The notes under the pieces are model-generated. The model was not told the DNA's origin. It ran no database searches and was given only the letters and a program-made list of their open reading frames with translations. A program made the position numbers and the translations under genes. DNA of 64,000 nt from JAZDCZ01 sp046757925 (GTDB lineage Bacteria; Gemmatimonadota; Gemmatimonadetes; Gemmatimonadales; GWC2-71-9), in the NCBI GenBank assembly GCA_046757925.1, contig JBHHZE010000005.1, forward strand, positions 1 through 64,000, read 5' to 3'. Below are positions 17,932 through 25,951 of this stretch, piece by piece. Within the stretch, counting starts at the first letter, position 1. Each line of letters starts with the position of its first letter.

Positions 17932-19083
17932 ATGTGGTCGATGAATGGACCGGTGCCTTGGTCTCGATTCCTTGTGTTCCTCTGGGCACCGTGTGCAGCG
18001 GCCCAAGATGGTCCAGCACGTTCATTTCTCTTCAAAGAAGTGGTCCTTTCGGGCTTCTATTCGTTCGATGGAGTTTCCGGGCTGCCGATGGGCGACCTCA
18101 CCAAGGACCATTTCGAGATTTCGCCTAGGCCGCCCAGCAACTACGTAGGCTTGGACTACGTGAAGACCTTCACGTCCTCATCGACAATCAACAAGATGCT
18201 GCCGCGTTGGTTACCGGCAAGTGCTGTGGATCTCCACCCACGCATAGTCTACGATCGCGCCGAGGAAAACGACGGTTTGGAGCCGATCGAGTTTGCCCCC
18301 CAGGACTTTTGGCTCAGGCTGAACCCCGGTGGAGCGGACCGCTTGACGCTACGCATCGGGCAGTTCGTGATCCCCTTTGGCGCCAACCCAATCAGGGCTC
18401 CACGGCAACGCTTCCAGCTTCCCGTCGAAGCAACGGATTTGGGACTGAAATGGGACTGGGGTCTCGAGCTGAAAGGTCCGCTAGGTAAGTACGACTGGGA
18501 AATTGCCCTGACTACCGGATTCGGTGAGGCTCTACATACACCCCATCTGTTCACGGGGTCGGATCGCGCAAGCTATCTGGTCACGGGTCGCATAGGCGCC
18601 CCCACATACTGGGACTTCCAGAACGGATTCTCTTTCCTGGTGGGCGAACTTCCCACAATCATGGGCGCTAGGCTGGTGAGCGACATTGCGATCTCACGTT
18701 GGCGCCTGGGGTATGACGTTTTCTACAAGTACGGCACTTATCTGATGCTCGGCGGCCAGGTGACCTATGGACAGGACGGGTTTGCCGGAGACGAAGAGTT
18801 CGTCGCGGTCACCGGTGGGGAGACTGCGGACGTGTTGAGCGGACGAGTGTGGGCCGATTGGGTGGTACCGACCTATCAGGATGTACGCCTGGGCGTTCAG
18901 TTCGAATCGGTCCGTCGTGATGTGCCGTCGTCGGGGTCTGACGACACGGCGCTGAGTTTCGAGGTCGGATATTCGCTGACGACTGCAATCACCGCGAAGC
19001 TGGACTACCGCGAAGAGTTCAACAGATCAGTTGGGAAGGAGAATGATGCCATATATCTCACGGTCGTTGTGTACGGCCGCTAA
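17932..19083 (+). CDS. Outer-membrane porin-like beta-barrel protein
   Basis: A product of about 383 residues with a short signal peptide ending CAAAQ. The rest alternates polar and aromatic residues in strands typical of barrels (LTLRIGQFVIPFGANP, WDWGLELKGPLGKYDWEIALTTGFG, KLDYREEF). The phrase RIGQFVIPFG is common in phosphate-selective porin-like and alginate-porin-like proteins, but the substrate is unknown. The start is uncertain between ATG 17932 and ATG 17941; the frame is open from 17890. The 3' end overlaps a possible earlier start of the next gene, so both are probably co-transcribed. Confidence 0.7.
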   Translation: MWSMNGPVPWSRFLVFLWAPCAAAQDGPARSFLFKEVVLSGFYSFDGVSGLPMGDLTKDHFEISPRPPSNYVGLDYVKTFTSSSTINKMLPRWLPASAVDLHPRIVYDRAEENDGLEPIEFAPQDFWLRLNPGGADRLTLRIGQFVIPFGANPIRAPRQRFQLPVEATDLGLKWDWGLELKGPLGKYDWEIALTTGFGEALHTPHLFTGSDRASYLVTGRIGAPTYWDFQNGFSFLVGELPTIMGARLVSDIAISRWRLGYDVFYKYGTYLMLGGQVTYGQDGFAGDEEFVAVTGGETADVLSGRVWADWVVPTYQDVRLGVQFESVRRDVPSSGSDDTALSFEVGYSLTTAITAKLDYREEFNRSVGKENDAIYLTVVVYGR

Positions 19084-19090
19084 GATCGGG

Positions 19091-20761
19091 ATGCGGCGCT
19101 GCCGCTCGTACGCCTTCGCGGTCTCGATTGCGATCGTCGGGGTCATGCTGGCTAGGCCGGCCGTTGGGCAAACTGGGACACCTCCAACATTTACGGATGT
19201 TGCGCGATCCGCCGGTATCGACTTCCATCACAACTTCGGTGCGAAGGCGCTCGAGAGCATATTGATGACCACGGGGAGCGGCGCTGCGCTGTTCGACTAC
19301 GACAACGACGGCTGGCTCGACGCGTTTCTGGTGAACGGGACCAATCTGGCACCCAAGGGAAAAACCGCGGCCACATATCACGCTCTGTTCCACAATCGTG
19401 GCGACGGCACATTTGCCGATGTCACCAAGGCGGCCGGCATCCTCGAGGCGACTTATGGCCAAGGATGTGCCGTCGCGGATTATGATGGTGACGGTTTTGT
19501 CGATCTCTATATCACCAACCATGGCCCCAACCAGCTCTACAGAAACCGCGGCGACGGAACGTTTGAGGATGTCACCGTCCACTCTGGGACGGGAGACGCC
19601 CACTGGAGCACGGGAGCGGTATTCTTCGACTACGATGGCGATGGAGATCTCGATCTCTACGTGTCAAACTACGTACGGTTCAAGAGCGACATGGGAGGTG
19701 TGCACTCGTCGGCGCTGTCCAAGCGAGACGGTTTCGCGCTTTTTCCCGGCCCGCGCGATTACGAGCCCGAGAGTGACATCCTCTATCGAAACAACGGGAA
19801 CGGCACCTTCACTGACGTGTCCCGGGAAGCCGGTCTCAGTACCGGGGGTAAGGGACTCACCGTCGTTGCATCCGACTTCGACGATGACGGCGATCAAGAT
19901 CTCTTTGTCGCCAACGATGCTACGCGCAATTTCCTCTATGAGAACAAAGGCGGCAGTTTTGTTGAAGTAGCGGTGCAGGCGGGGGTCGCGGTCGGCCCCG
20001 ATGGCGCCGAAACGGCCGCGATGGGTGTCGATGTTGCCGACGTCGACGGTGACGGCGACCTAGACCTCTACGTGACGAATATGGTCTTCGAATTCAACAA
20101 TCTGTACCTGAACCAGGGAAAGTTCCTGTTTCAAGACGGTACGAGAAGACTGGGGCTGGACAAGGACAACTATCGCCACGTGGGTTGGGCCACGCATTTC
20201 GAAGATTTCAACAACGACGGATACATCGATGTCTTTGTGGCCAATGGCCACGTTGTCGATTACGTGGAAGGGTTTTCTCAGAGCATTACCTACCCGCAGC
20301 AGAACATGCTCTTCCTTGGAAATGAGCGGGGACGCTTCAAGAGCGTAGGCAATAAAGCGGGGAGAGATTTCCGCAGAAAAACCGTCAGTCGCGGGGCAGC
20401 CTTCGGAGACTACGACAACGACGGTGACGTCGATATCCTCATCGCGAATTCGGGTGGCCGGGCTCAACTCTTGAGAAATGACACCCCGAAGAGCGATCGC
20501 TGGCTCGCGGTCCGTCTCAAAGGTCGCGCCCCCAATACCGGTGCGATCGGGGCCAAGGTGAAAGTACGGTTCGGGAGTCGAGAGATTGTTTCGGAAGTCC
20601 GCTACGCAGGATCGTATCTGAGTAGCAGCGATCCCACGCTGCACGTCGGTCTCAGACCCGGCGAGGTCGAGGGCACGGTGGAGGTCACGTGGCCGTCGGG
20701 AACAAACTCGACTCACAGTGTACGCGCTGGTAGGTTGGTGGTCATTGAAGAGCCGCGTTAG
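19091..20761 (+). CDS. Secreted FG-GAP/VCBS repeat protein with ASPIC/UnbV domain
   Basis: A 556-residue protein. After a signal peptide (MRRCRSYAFAVS to AVGQ) come several FG-GAP blades with calcium-type loops (DYDNDGWLDAF, DYDGDGFVDLY, DFDDDGDQDLF, DVDGDGDLDLY, DYDNDGDVDIL), then a C-terminal ASPIC/UnbV domain (GAIGAKVKVRFG and SSDPTLHVGL). Such CRTAC1-like propellers are extracellular or periplasmic and bind calcium; their ligands are mostly unknown. A start at ATG 19043 or 19046 right behind GGGAAGGAGA is also possible and would overlap the porin gene by about 40 bases. The 3' end overlaps the next gene. Confidence 0.85.
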   Translation: MRRCRSYAFAVSIAIVGVMLARPAVGQTGTPPTFTDVARSAGIDFHHNFGAKALESILMTTGSGAALFDYDNDGWLDAFLVNGTNLAPKGKTAATYHALFHNRGDGTFADVTKAAGILEATYGQGCAVADYDGDGFVDLYITNHGPNQLYRNRGDGTFEDVTVHSGTGDAHWSTGAVFFDYDGDGDLDLYVSNYVRFKSDMGGVHSSALSKRDGFALFPGPRDYEPESDILYRNNGNGTFTDVSREAGLSTGGKGLTVVASDFDDDGDQDLFVANDATRNFLYENKGGSFVEVAVQAGVAVGPDGAETAAMGVDVADVDGDGDLDLYVTNMVFEFNNLYLNQGKFLFQDGTRRLGLDKDNYRHVGWATHFEDFNNDGYIDVFVANGHVVDYVEGFSQSITYPQQNMLFLGNERGRFKSVGNKAGRDFRRKTVSRGAAFGDYDNDGDVDILIANSGGRAQLLRNDTPKSDRWLAVRLKGRAPNTGAIGAKVKVRFGSREIVSEVRYAGSYLSSSDPTLHVGLRPGEVEGTVEVTWPSGTNSTHSVRAGRLVVIEEPR

Positions 20762-23135
20762 TCGAATCTCTCGAGCTCTGGACACGTCACAACAAGTCAA
20801 GACGGTTCTCCCAGCAGTACTTTGCTCACTCCTCGCAGTGGGCTGCAGCACGGACACGGTCCCGCCGCGCACGGATTACGGCCCGGTAGCCGAGGCTCTA
20901 GCGCCATTCATCGAGTGGCACATGGGCACCAAAGATCTTCCCGCGCTCTCGATCGCCCTGGTCGACGATCAGGATATCGTTTGGGCGCGCGGATTCGGCT
21001 ATCAGAATCCAGGTGACAGTGTGCCCGCCACGGCCAACACAGTGTACCGTGTGGGCTCGGTCTCCAAGCTCTTCACCGACATCGCGATCATGCAGCTGGT
21101 GGAAAAGGGAGAACTCGACATAGATATCCCGATCCAGACGTACTTGCCGGAGTTCAATCCAAGGAATCCCTTCCGCAAGCCAATAACCTTGCGGGCACTC
21201 ATGTCACATCGTTCGGGCCTGGTGCGCGAGCCACCCGCCGGCAATTATTTCGACGACAGCGGTACCTCGCTCGCACAGATGGTGACGAGCCTCAACGAGA
21301 CCGAGTTGGTCTACGAGCCTGAGACCAGAATCAAGTATTCCAACGCCGCGATCGCGACAGCGGGCTACGTCTTGGAGCGTACGCAAGGGGAGCCGTTTGC
21401 GGGCTACGTGAAGCAGACCGTTCTGGAACCGCTCGGTATGACGCACAGCGCATTCTTACCAGAGCCGGCACTGGTCAAAGATTTGGCCACTGCATACATG
21501 TGGGCCTTTGACGGCAGGGAGTACGAGGCACCGGGTTTCCAACTGGGGATGGCGCCGGCCGGCAGCATGTACTCCACGGTTCTAGATCTGGGCAAGTTCA
21601 TGACAGTCATGTTTGCCGGCGGCAAACGCGACGGTGATCGCATTCTGGAGAAGGCCAGTCTGGATTCGATGTGGACGCCACAGTTTGCACCCGACACCGT
21701 GCGATCCGGCTACGGACTGGGGTTTTCCCTCAGTAGGCTCGACGGCCACCGGCGCATCGGCCATGGCGGTGCGATTTACGGCTTTGCCACCGAGTTGGCC
21801 ATGCTCCCCGACGAGAAACTCGGCGCAATCGTGGTGACGAGCCGGGACGTCGCCAATGCGATCACAACCACTATCGCCAATCAGGCGTTGCGCGCGATGC
21901 TTGCACTAAAGGCGAACGAACCGATCGAGATCCCACTGCGAACGAAGCCACTCGACCGCAAGACAGTGAAGCGAGTGGCCGGTCGCTACGCGAATACAGA
22001 AATCGGCGTCGACCTGTATGACTGGAATGGGCGGCTATTTGGTCTCTCGACCCGAGGTGGTACACCGGTCGAATACCGATCGCTCAACGATACGCTCGTT
22101 GTCGACGGCGTGACGAGCCAGAACGGGTGGATCCTGAAGATCGGGCCAGACTCGTTGTTGGTCGGAGGCGATACACTGGTCCGGCAGGCTCGCGCGCGAC
22201 CGCCACCGCCCGCCCCAGACCACTGGCGTGGCTTGATCGGTGAGTACGGCTGGGATCACAACACGCTTTTCATCTTCGAGAAAGACGGTCAGCTCCACGC
22301 GTTGATAGAGTGGGTATTCGACTATCCACTGGTGGAAGTGAGCCGGGATGTGTTCGGCTTCCCGGGTTTTGGGCTGTATCAGGGTGAACGGCTGATGTTC
22401 CAGCGCGACGCCAACGGAAGGGCGACTAGAGTAATCGCAGCGAGCGTCGGTTTCGAACGACGCAACATTGAACCCGGGGCAGGGAACACGTTTCGCATCA
22501 GGCCTTTGCGTCCCGTGGACGAGTTGAGAACCGAAGCGCTGGCCACCTCACCTCCCGAGCAACCGGAAAATCTGCGGGTGCCCGACCTGGTGGAACTCAC
22601 GTCGCTTGACTCTACCATCAAGCTAGACGTGCGCTACGCGACCACCAATAACTTCATGAGCACCGTGTTCTACGAGGAGCCGCGGGCCTTCATGCAGCGG
22701 CCTGCCGCGCAAGCTCTGGTTCGCACCAACGGAGCGCTAAGGTCCTATGCGTTGGGTCTCTTGATCCACGACGCCTATCGTCCATGGTATGTAACGAAGA
22801 TGTTCTGGGATGCCACGCCCGACGACAAGAAGATCTTCGTCGCCAATCCGGCCAACGGATCACGGCATAATCGTGGGGCGGCAGTCGATGTCACGTTGTA
22901 CGATCTCCGGACCGGCGAGCCGATCCGGATGGTGGGGACGTACGACGAAATGACCGATCGTTCGTATCCCAACTATATCGGTGGCACGTCGCGGCAGCGC
23001 TGGTATCGCGATCTGTTGCGCCGGGCGATGGAAAATGAGGGGTTCCAAGTGTACGAGTTCGAATGGTGGCACTTCGACTACCGGGACTGGGCCGAGTACC
23101 CGGTTCTCAACTTGCCATTCGGTGAATTGCGGTGA
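20718..23135 (+). CDS. Lipoprotein fusion: beta-lactamase/DD-peptidase-like domain plus VanX-like D,D-dipeptidase
   Basis: An 805-residue protein. A lipobox (SLLAVGC, Cys43) is followed by a class C beta-lactamase/serine hydrolase domain with SxxK (Ser114-Lys117), YSN (207-209) and HGG (349-351). After a linker region, residues from about 625 form an M15D domain with SxHxxGxAxD (His717, Asp724) and ExxH (Glu782, His785), the zinc and catalytic residues of D-alanyl-D-alanine dipeptidases such as VanX. Both domains appear active. Together they could trim peptidoglycan stems or D-peptides in the periplasm. GTG 20718 overlaps the previous gene by 44 bases; TTG 20745 is an alternative start. Confidence 0.88.
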   Translation: MYALVGWWSLKSRVSRISRALDTSQQVKTVLPAVLCSLLAVGCSTDTVPPRTDYGPVAEALAPFIEWHMGTKDLPALSIALVDDQDIVWARGFGYQNPGDSVPATANTVYRVGSVSKLFTDIAIMQLVEKGELDIDIPIQTYLPEFNPRNPFRKPITLRALMSHRSGLVREPPAGNYFDDSGTSLAQMVTSLNETELVYEPETRIKYSNAAIATAGYVLERTQGEPFAGYVKQTVLEPLGMTHSAFLPEPALVKDLATAYMWAFDGREYEAPGFQLGMAPAGSMYSTVLDLGKFMTVMFAGGKRDGDRILEKASLDSMWTPQFAPDTVRSGYGLGFSLSRLDGHRRIGHGGAIYGFATELAMLPDEKLGAIVVTSRDVANAITTTIANQALRAMLALKANEPIEIPLRTKPLDRKTVKRVAGRYANTEIGVDLYDWNGRLFGLSTRGGTPVEYRSLNDTLVVDGVTSQNGWILKIGPDSLLVGGDTLVRQARARPPPPAPDHWRGLIGEYGWDHNTLFIFEKDGQLHALIEWVFDYPLVEVSRDVFGFPGFGLYQGERLMFQRDANGRATRVIAASVGFERRNIEPGAGNTFRIRPLRPVDELRTEALATSPPEQPENLRVPDLVELTSLDSTIKLDVRYATTNNFMSTVFYEEPRAFMQRPAAQALVRTNGALRSYALGLLIHDAYRPWYVTKMFWDATPDDKKIFVANPANGSRHNRGAAVDVTLYDLRTGEPIRMVGTYDEMTDRSYPNYIGGTSRQRWYRDLLRRAMENEGFQVYEFEWWHFDYRDWAEYPVLNLPFGELR

Positions 23136-23166
23136 GGAAATCGGCCAAGCCACGCACCTCAACGTC

Positions 23167-23373
23167 CTAGCTCTTTGCCCTGGCGCGCCGGCGCTGCTCG
23201 GTCTTGCGACGCCTCTTGGCCGCATCTGCTTTCAGCCGGCGGGCGAGGCTCGGCTTGACGAAGTAGCGTCTCTTCCGGAGGTCCTTGAGGATGCCGGAGC
23301 GTTGCACTTTTCTTCGGAAGGTCTTGAGCGCCCACTCCACGCGGTCGCCCTCTTCCAAAATGATCTCGCTCAC
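23167..23373 (-). CDS. rpsU: 30S ribosomal protein S21
   Basis: A 68-residue basic protein that starts VSEIILEEGDRVEWALKTFRRKV and continues LRKRRYFVKPSLARR, the standard S21 sequence, with a lysine/arginine-rich tail. The start is GTG 23371-23373 preceded by GAGAGGAG; the frame is open further upstream but that part is not S21-like. S21 sits on the 30S platform near the anti-Shine-Dalgarno end of 16S rRNA. The cold-shock gene lies 84 bases upstream on the same strand, with a stem-loop between them. Confidence 0.93.
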   Translation of the reverse strand: MSEIILEEGDRVEWALKTFRRKVQRSGILKDLRKRRYFVKPSLARRLKADAAKRRRKTEQRRRARAKS

Positions 23374-23413
23374 GCGCACTCCTCTCTGCATATCTGCGAT
23401 AGATGCTGAGAAG

Positions 23414-23441
23414 GCGCCGACCCGAGGTGTCGAGTCGGCGC
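23414..23441 (-). terminator. Stem-loop between the cold-shock and S21 genes
   Basis: GCGCCGAC (23414-23421) pairs with GTCGGCGC (23434-23441), and inside it CGA pairs with TCG around a GGTG loop. On the minus-strand transcript the 3' flank has no run of U, so it may act as a weak terminator, a processing site or a stability element separating the cold-shock message from the S21 message rather than a full intrinsic terminator. Confidence 0.5.
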
Positions 23442-23457
23442 ACATCTCGCAGGTGAT

Positions 23458-23670
23458 CTAGGCCTCTACGACTGTTACGTTCTCTGCCGCGGGTCCCTTT
23501 TGACCCTGCGTTACGTCGAATTCCACGTGTTCCCCCTCCCTGAGCGACTTGAAGCCTTCGCCCTGGACGGCGGTGTGGTGGACGAAGCAATCTTGTCCCC
23601 CGTCATCGCGCGTGATGAATCCGAAACCTTTGCTGTCGTTGAACCACTTGACGGTTCCTTTGGTACGCAT
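23458..23670 (-). CDS. Cold-shock-domain protein (CspA family)
   Basis: A 70-residue single cold-shock domain: KGTVKWFNDSKGFGFI (RNP1) and DCFVHHTAV (RNP2) are intact, with VEFDVTQGQKGPAAENV at the end. It binds single-stranded nucleic acid and keeps mRNA unfolded, in the cytoplasm. GAGGGAG lies 7 bases before the ATG. A good promoter about 210 bases upstream predicts a long leader, which is usual for cold-inducible csp genes. S21 follows on the same strand. Confidence 0.95.
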   Translation of the reverse strand: MRTKGTVKWFNDSKGFGFITRDDGGQDCFVHHTAVQGEGFKSLREGEHVEFDVTQGQKGPAAENVTVVEA

Positions 23671-23914
23671 TGCCGTACTCCCTCTGGTTGAATCTTGTGG
23701 CCGGGGTCCGGTGATGCCGTACCAACCGACTACTTCTGCGGATTCCACCCTCCGCGAAGGGGTGCTGCGCCGGCTTGGCGCAAGCTTGTGGCGAGTCGAA
23801 CAAAAAAGGGCATCCGTTTGCGTATCCGGATCCCCGTTTACGTTCCTGACTCGTTGGCCCTGCGATGGGCCTGTCTGACCCAAGAACATTAGCGCATGGC
23901 GCGCCCGACGTCAA
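23671..23914 (-). promoter_or_regulatory. Promoter and long 5' leader of the cold-shock gene
   Basis: On the minus strand TTGACG (23909-23914) and TAATGT (23886-23891) are separated by exactly 17 bases, a near-consensus sigma-70 promoter. Transcription would start near 23879, giving a leader of about 209 bases before the ATG at 23670. Long structured leaders of csp mRNAs act as temperature-sensing elements. This covers most of the 337-base gap to the divergent kup gene; no gene was seen in it, and the rest (23915-24007) should carry the kup promoter, though no clear boxes were found there. Confidence 0.6.
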
Positions 23915-24007
23915 ACCCGGCGGCCCCATATGCCCCTCGCCCATGCCCTTTTAATCCCGGCTTCAGGCGGCTACCTTGCCTCTCGCTTCACCACCGGGAG
24001 CGAGTGA

Positions 24008-25909
24008 TTGCCTGATCCACACATAGATCCTTCGGCGGCCCCGCCCAGAGGCCGACGGCTGACGACACTGTCGCTAGCGGCACTTGGCGTCGTGTATGGA
24101 GATATCGGGACCAGCCCGATCTATGCGATCCGTGAGTCGCTCGATCCTGCACACGGAGTGAGCGCCTCGGCCGAGAATGTCCTTGGTCTGCTATCGCTGA
24201 TTGTCTGGTCCCTCATCATCGTGATCTCGATCAAGTATCTGTTCCTCGTGATGCGGGCGGATAACCGCGGCGAGGGAGGCATCATCGCCCTGACGGCACT
24301 GGTAATGCCGAGGACCCGCTCGCCGAAGGGTGTCACCTATCTCCTGGTGATCGCAGGTCTGTTCGGGGCGGCGCTCCTGTACGGCGACAGCATGATAACC
24401 CCGGCGATCTCGGTGCTAAGTGCCATCGAGGGTCTGGAAGTTGCGACACCGGCTTTCCGCCCGTTCATCATCCCGATTACGATTGGGATCTTGATCGCGC
24501 TGTTCAGCGGACAGCGGCACGGCACTGCTCGGGTCGGAGCGCTGTTCGGCCCCGTCATGATGATTTGGTTCGCGACCCTTGGAATCCTGGGCGCCGCTGC
24601 CATCGTGCAGCATCCGGGCGTCGTCTCCGCCGTGAGTCCTCATCACGCCCTGCGGTTTTTCCGCGACAACCACCTCGGCGGCTTCCTGGTGCTCGGAACC
24701 GTTTTCTTGGTAGTCACCGGGGGGGAAGCACTATATGCCGACATGGGCCACTTCGGCCGCCGGCCCATTCGCGTTACATGGTTCGCGTTCGTCTTGCCGG
24801 CGTTACTGCTCAATTACTTCGGTCAAGGCGCACTGATCATTGGTTCGCCCGAAGCTGTAGAACAGCCCTTCTTCCTGCTCGCCCCGCGCTGGGCGCTGTA
24901 TCCGCTGGTTGGGCTTACGACCGCAGCGACCGTGATCGCATCGCAGGCAGTCATTTCCGGCGCGTTCTCGCTGACGCGACAAGCCGTGCTTCTGGGCTAT
25001 CTCCCCCGGCTGCACATCACACACACCTCGGAGCACGCCATGGGGCAGATCTATCTCCCGGCGGTAAACTGGGTCCTGCTAATCGCGTGCGTGGGGTTGG
25101 TGCTCGGGTTCGGCAGCAGCGGCAACCTTGCGGCGGCGTACGGTGTCGCCGTCACCACGGACATGGTGTTTACCACGATCCTGTTTGCCGTCGTCGCCTG
25201 GCGCGCATGGCGCTGGAGCCCGTTGGTTGTAGGCTTCATGGTTGGAGGACTCCTCGTCGTAGATCTCGCGTTTTGGGGCGCTAACCTGCCTAAAATCCCA
25301 CACGGTGGTTGGTTCCCGCTGCTGGTGGCAGCCGCGATGTTCACGCTCATGACGACGTGGAAGCGCGGTCGAGCGATACTCGCGGCCCGGCAGCAGGGCC
25401 GCATGTTCCCAATCGAGTTGTTTGTCAAGGAAGTCGAGGCAAAACCACCAGTGCGAGTGCCCGGGACAGCCGTGTTTATGGATTCTACTCCGGACGGCAC
25501 TCCGCCCGCGCTACTGCACAACCTCAAACACAATTCGGTGCTGCACGAAACCGTTGTGTTCTTGACCATTCTGCCGCAAGAAGCGCCGTTCGTCGCGGAC
25601 GACGAACGCTACGAAGTCATAACTCTGGGCGTTGGGATGTACCGCGTTCGCGCTCGTCTCGGGTTCATGGAAGAGGTGAACGTCCCGGAATTGCTGAACG
25701 GGTGCACTATCGAAGGCGTTTCCTTCGAGCCAATGAAGACGAGCTATTTCCTCGGCCGCGAGCGGGTGATCGCAACCGACCGGCCTGGAATGGCGATATG
25801 GCGCGAGCATCTATTTGGGGCCATGTCACGTAACGCCGAAGGCGTGACGCGTTACTTCAGCCTGCCCCCCAATCGAGTTGTGGAACTCGGAATGCAGGTG
25901 GAGATCTAG
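24008..25909 (+). CDS. kup: Kup-family low-affinity potassium uptake protein
   Basis: A 633-residue membrane protein with the family opening LSLAALGVVYGDIGTSPIYA and about twelve transmembrane helices to residue 450, including GGEALYADMGHFG and QAVISGAFSLTRQA, then a cytoplasmic C-terminal domain (HETVVFLTILPQEAPFV, YFLGRERVI). Kup proteins import K+ with protons across the inner membrane. The start is TTG with GGGAG 7 bases before. The gene stands alone, divergent from the cold-shock gene and convergent with an M20 amidohydrolase gene; a stem-loop lies between the two stops. Confidence 0.95.
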   Translation: MPDPHIDPSAAPPRGRRLTTLSLAALGVVYGDIGTSPIYAIRESLDPAHGVSASAENVLGLLSLIVWSLIIVISIKYLFLVMRADNRGEGGIIALTALVMPRTRSPKGVTYLLVIAGLFGAALLYGDSMITPAISVLSAIEGLEVATPAFRPFIIPITIGILIALFSGQRHGTARVGALFGPVMMIWFATLGILGAAAIVQHPGVVSAVSPHHALRFFRDNHLGGFLVLGTVFLVVTGGEALYADMGHFGRRPIRVTWFAFVLPALLLNYFGQGALIIGSPEAVEQPFFLLAPRWALYPLVGLTTAATVIASQAVISGAFSLTRQAVLLGYLPRLHITHTSEHAMGQIYLPAVNWVLLIACVGLVLGFGSSGNLAAAYGVAVTTDMVFTTILFAVVAWRAWRWSPLVVGFMVGGLLVVDLAFWGANLPKIPHGGWFPLLVAAAMFTLMTTWKRGRAILAARQQGRMFPIELFVKEVEAKPPVRVPGTAVFMDSTPDGTPPALLHNLKHNSVLHETVVFLTILPQEAPFVADDERYEVITLGVGMYRVRARLGFMEEVNVPELLNGCTIEGVSFEPMKTSYFLGRERVIATDRPGMAIWREHLFGAMSRNAEGVTRYFSLPPNRVVELGMQVEI

Positions 25910-25912
25910 CGC

Positions 25913-25951
25913 ATCCACGTTCGCCCGACAAACGTTGTGGGTTCCGTGGAT
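25913..25951. terminator. Possible bidirectional terminator hairpin between convergent genes
   Basis: ATCCACG (25913-25919) pairs with CGTGGAT (25945-25951), and an inner stem (CCC.ACA with TGTGGG around AACGT) extends it. It fills the gap between the stops of kup and the convergent M20 gene. No strong U tract is present on either strand, so the call as terminator rests on the hairpin and its position. Confidence 0.5.

Noticed and set aside
17808..18035. Minus-strand frame of 75 codons before the porin-like gene
   Set aside because: No known motif or ribosome site, and it overlaps the 5' part of a clearly coding plus-strand gene.
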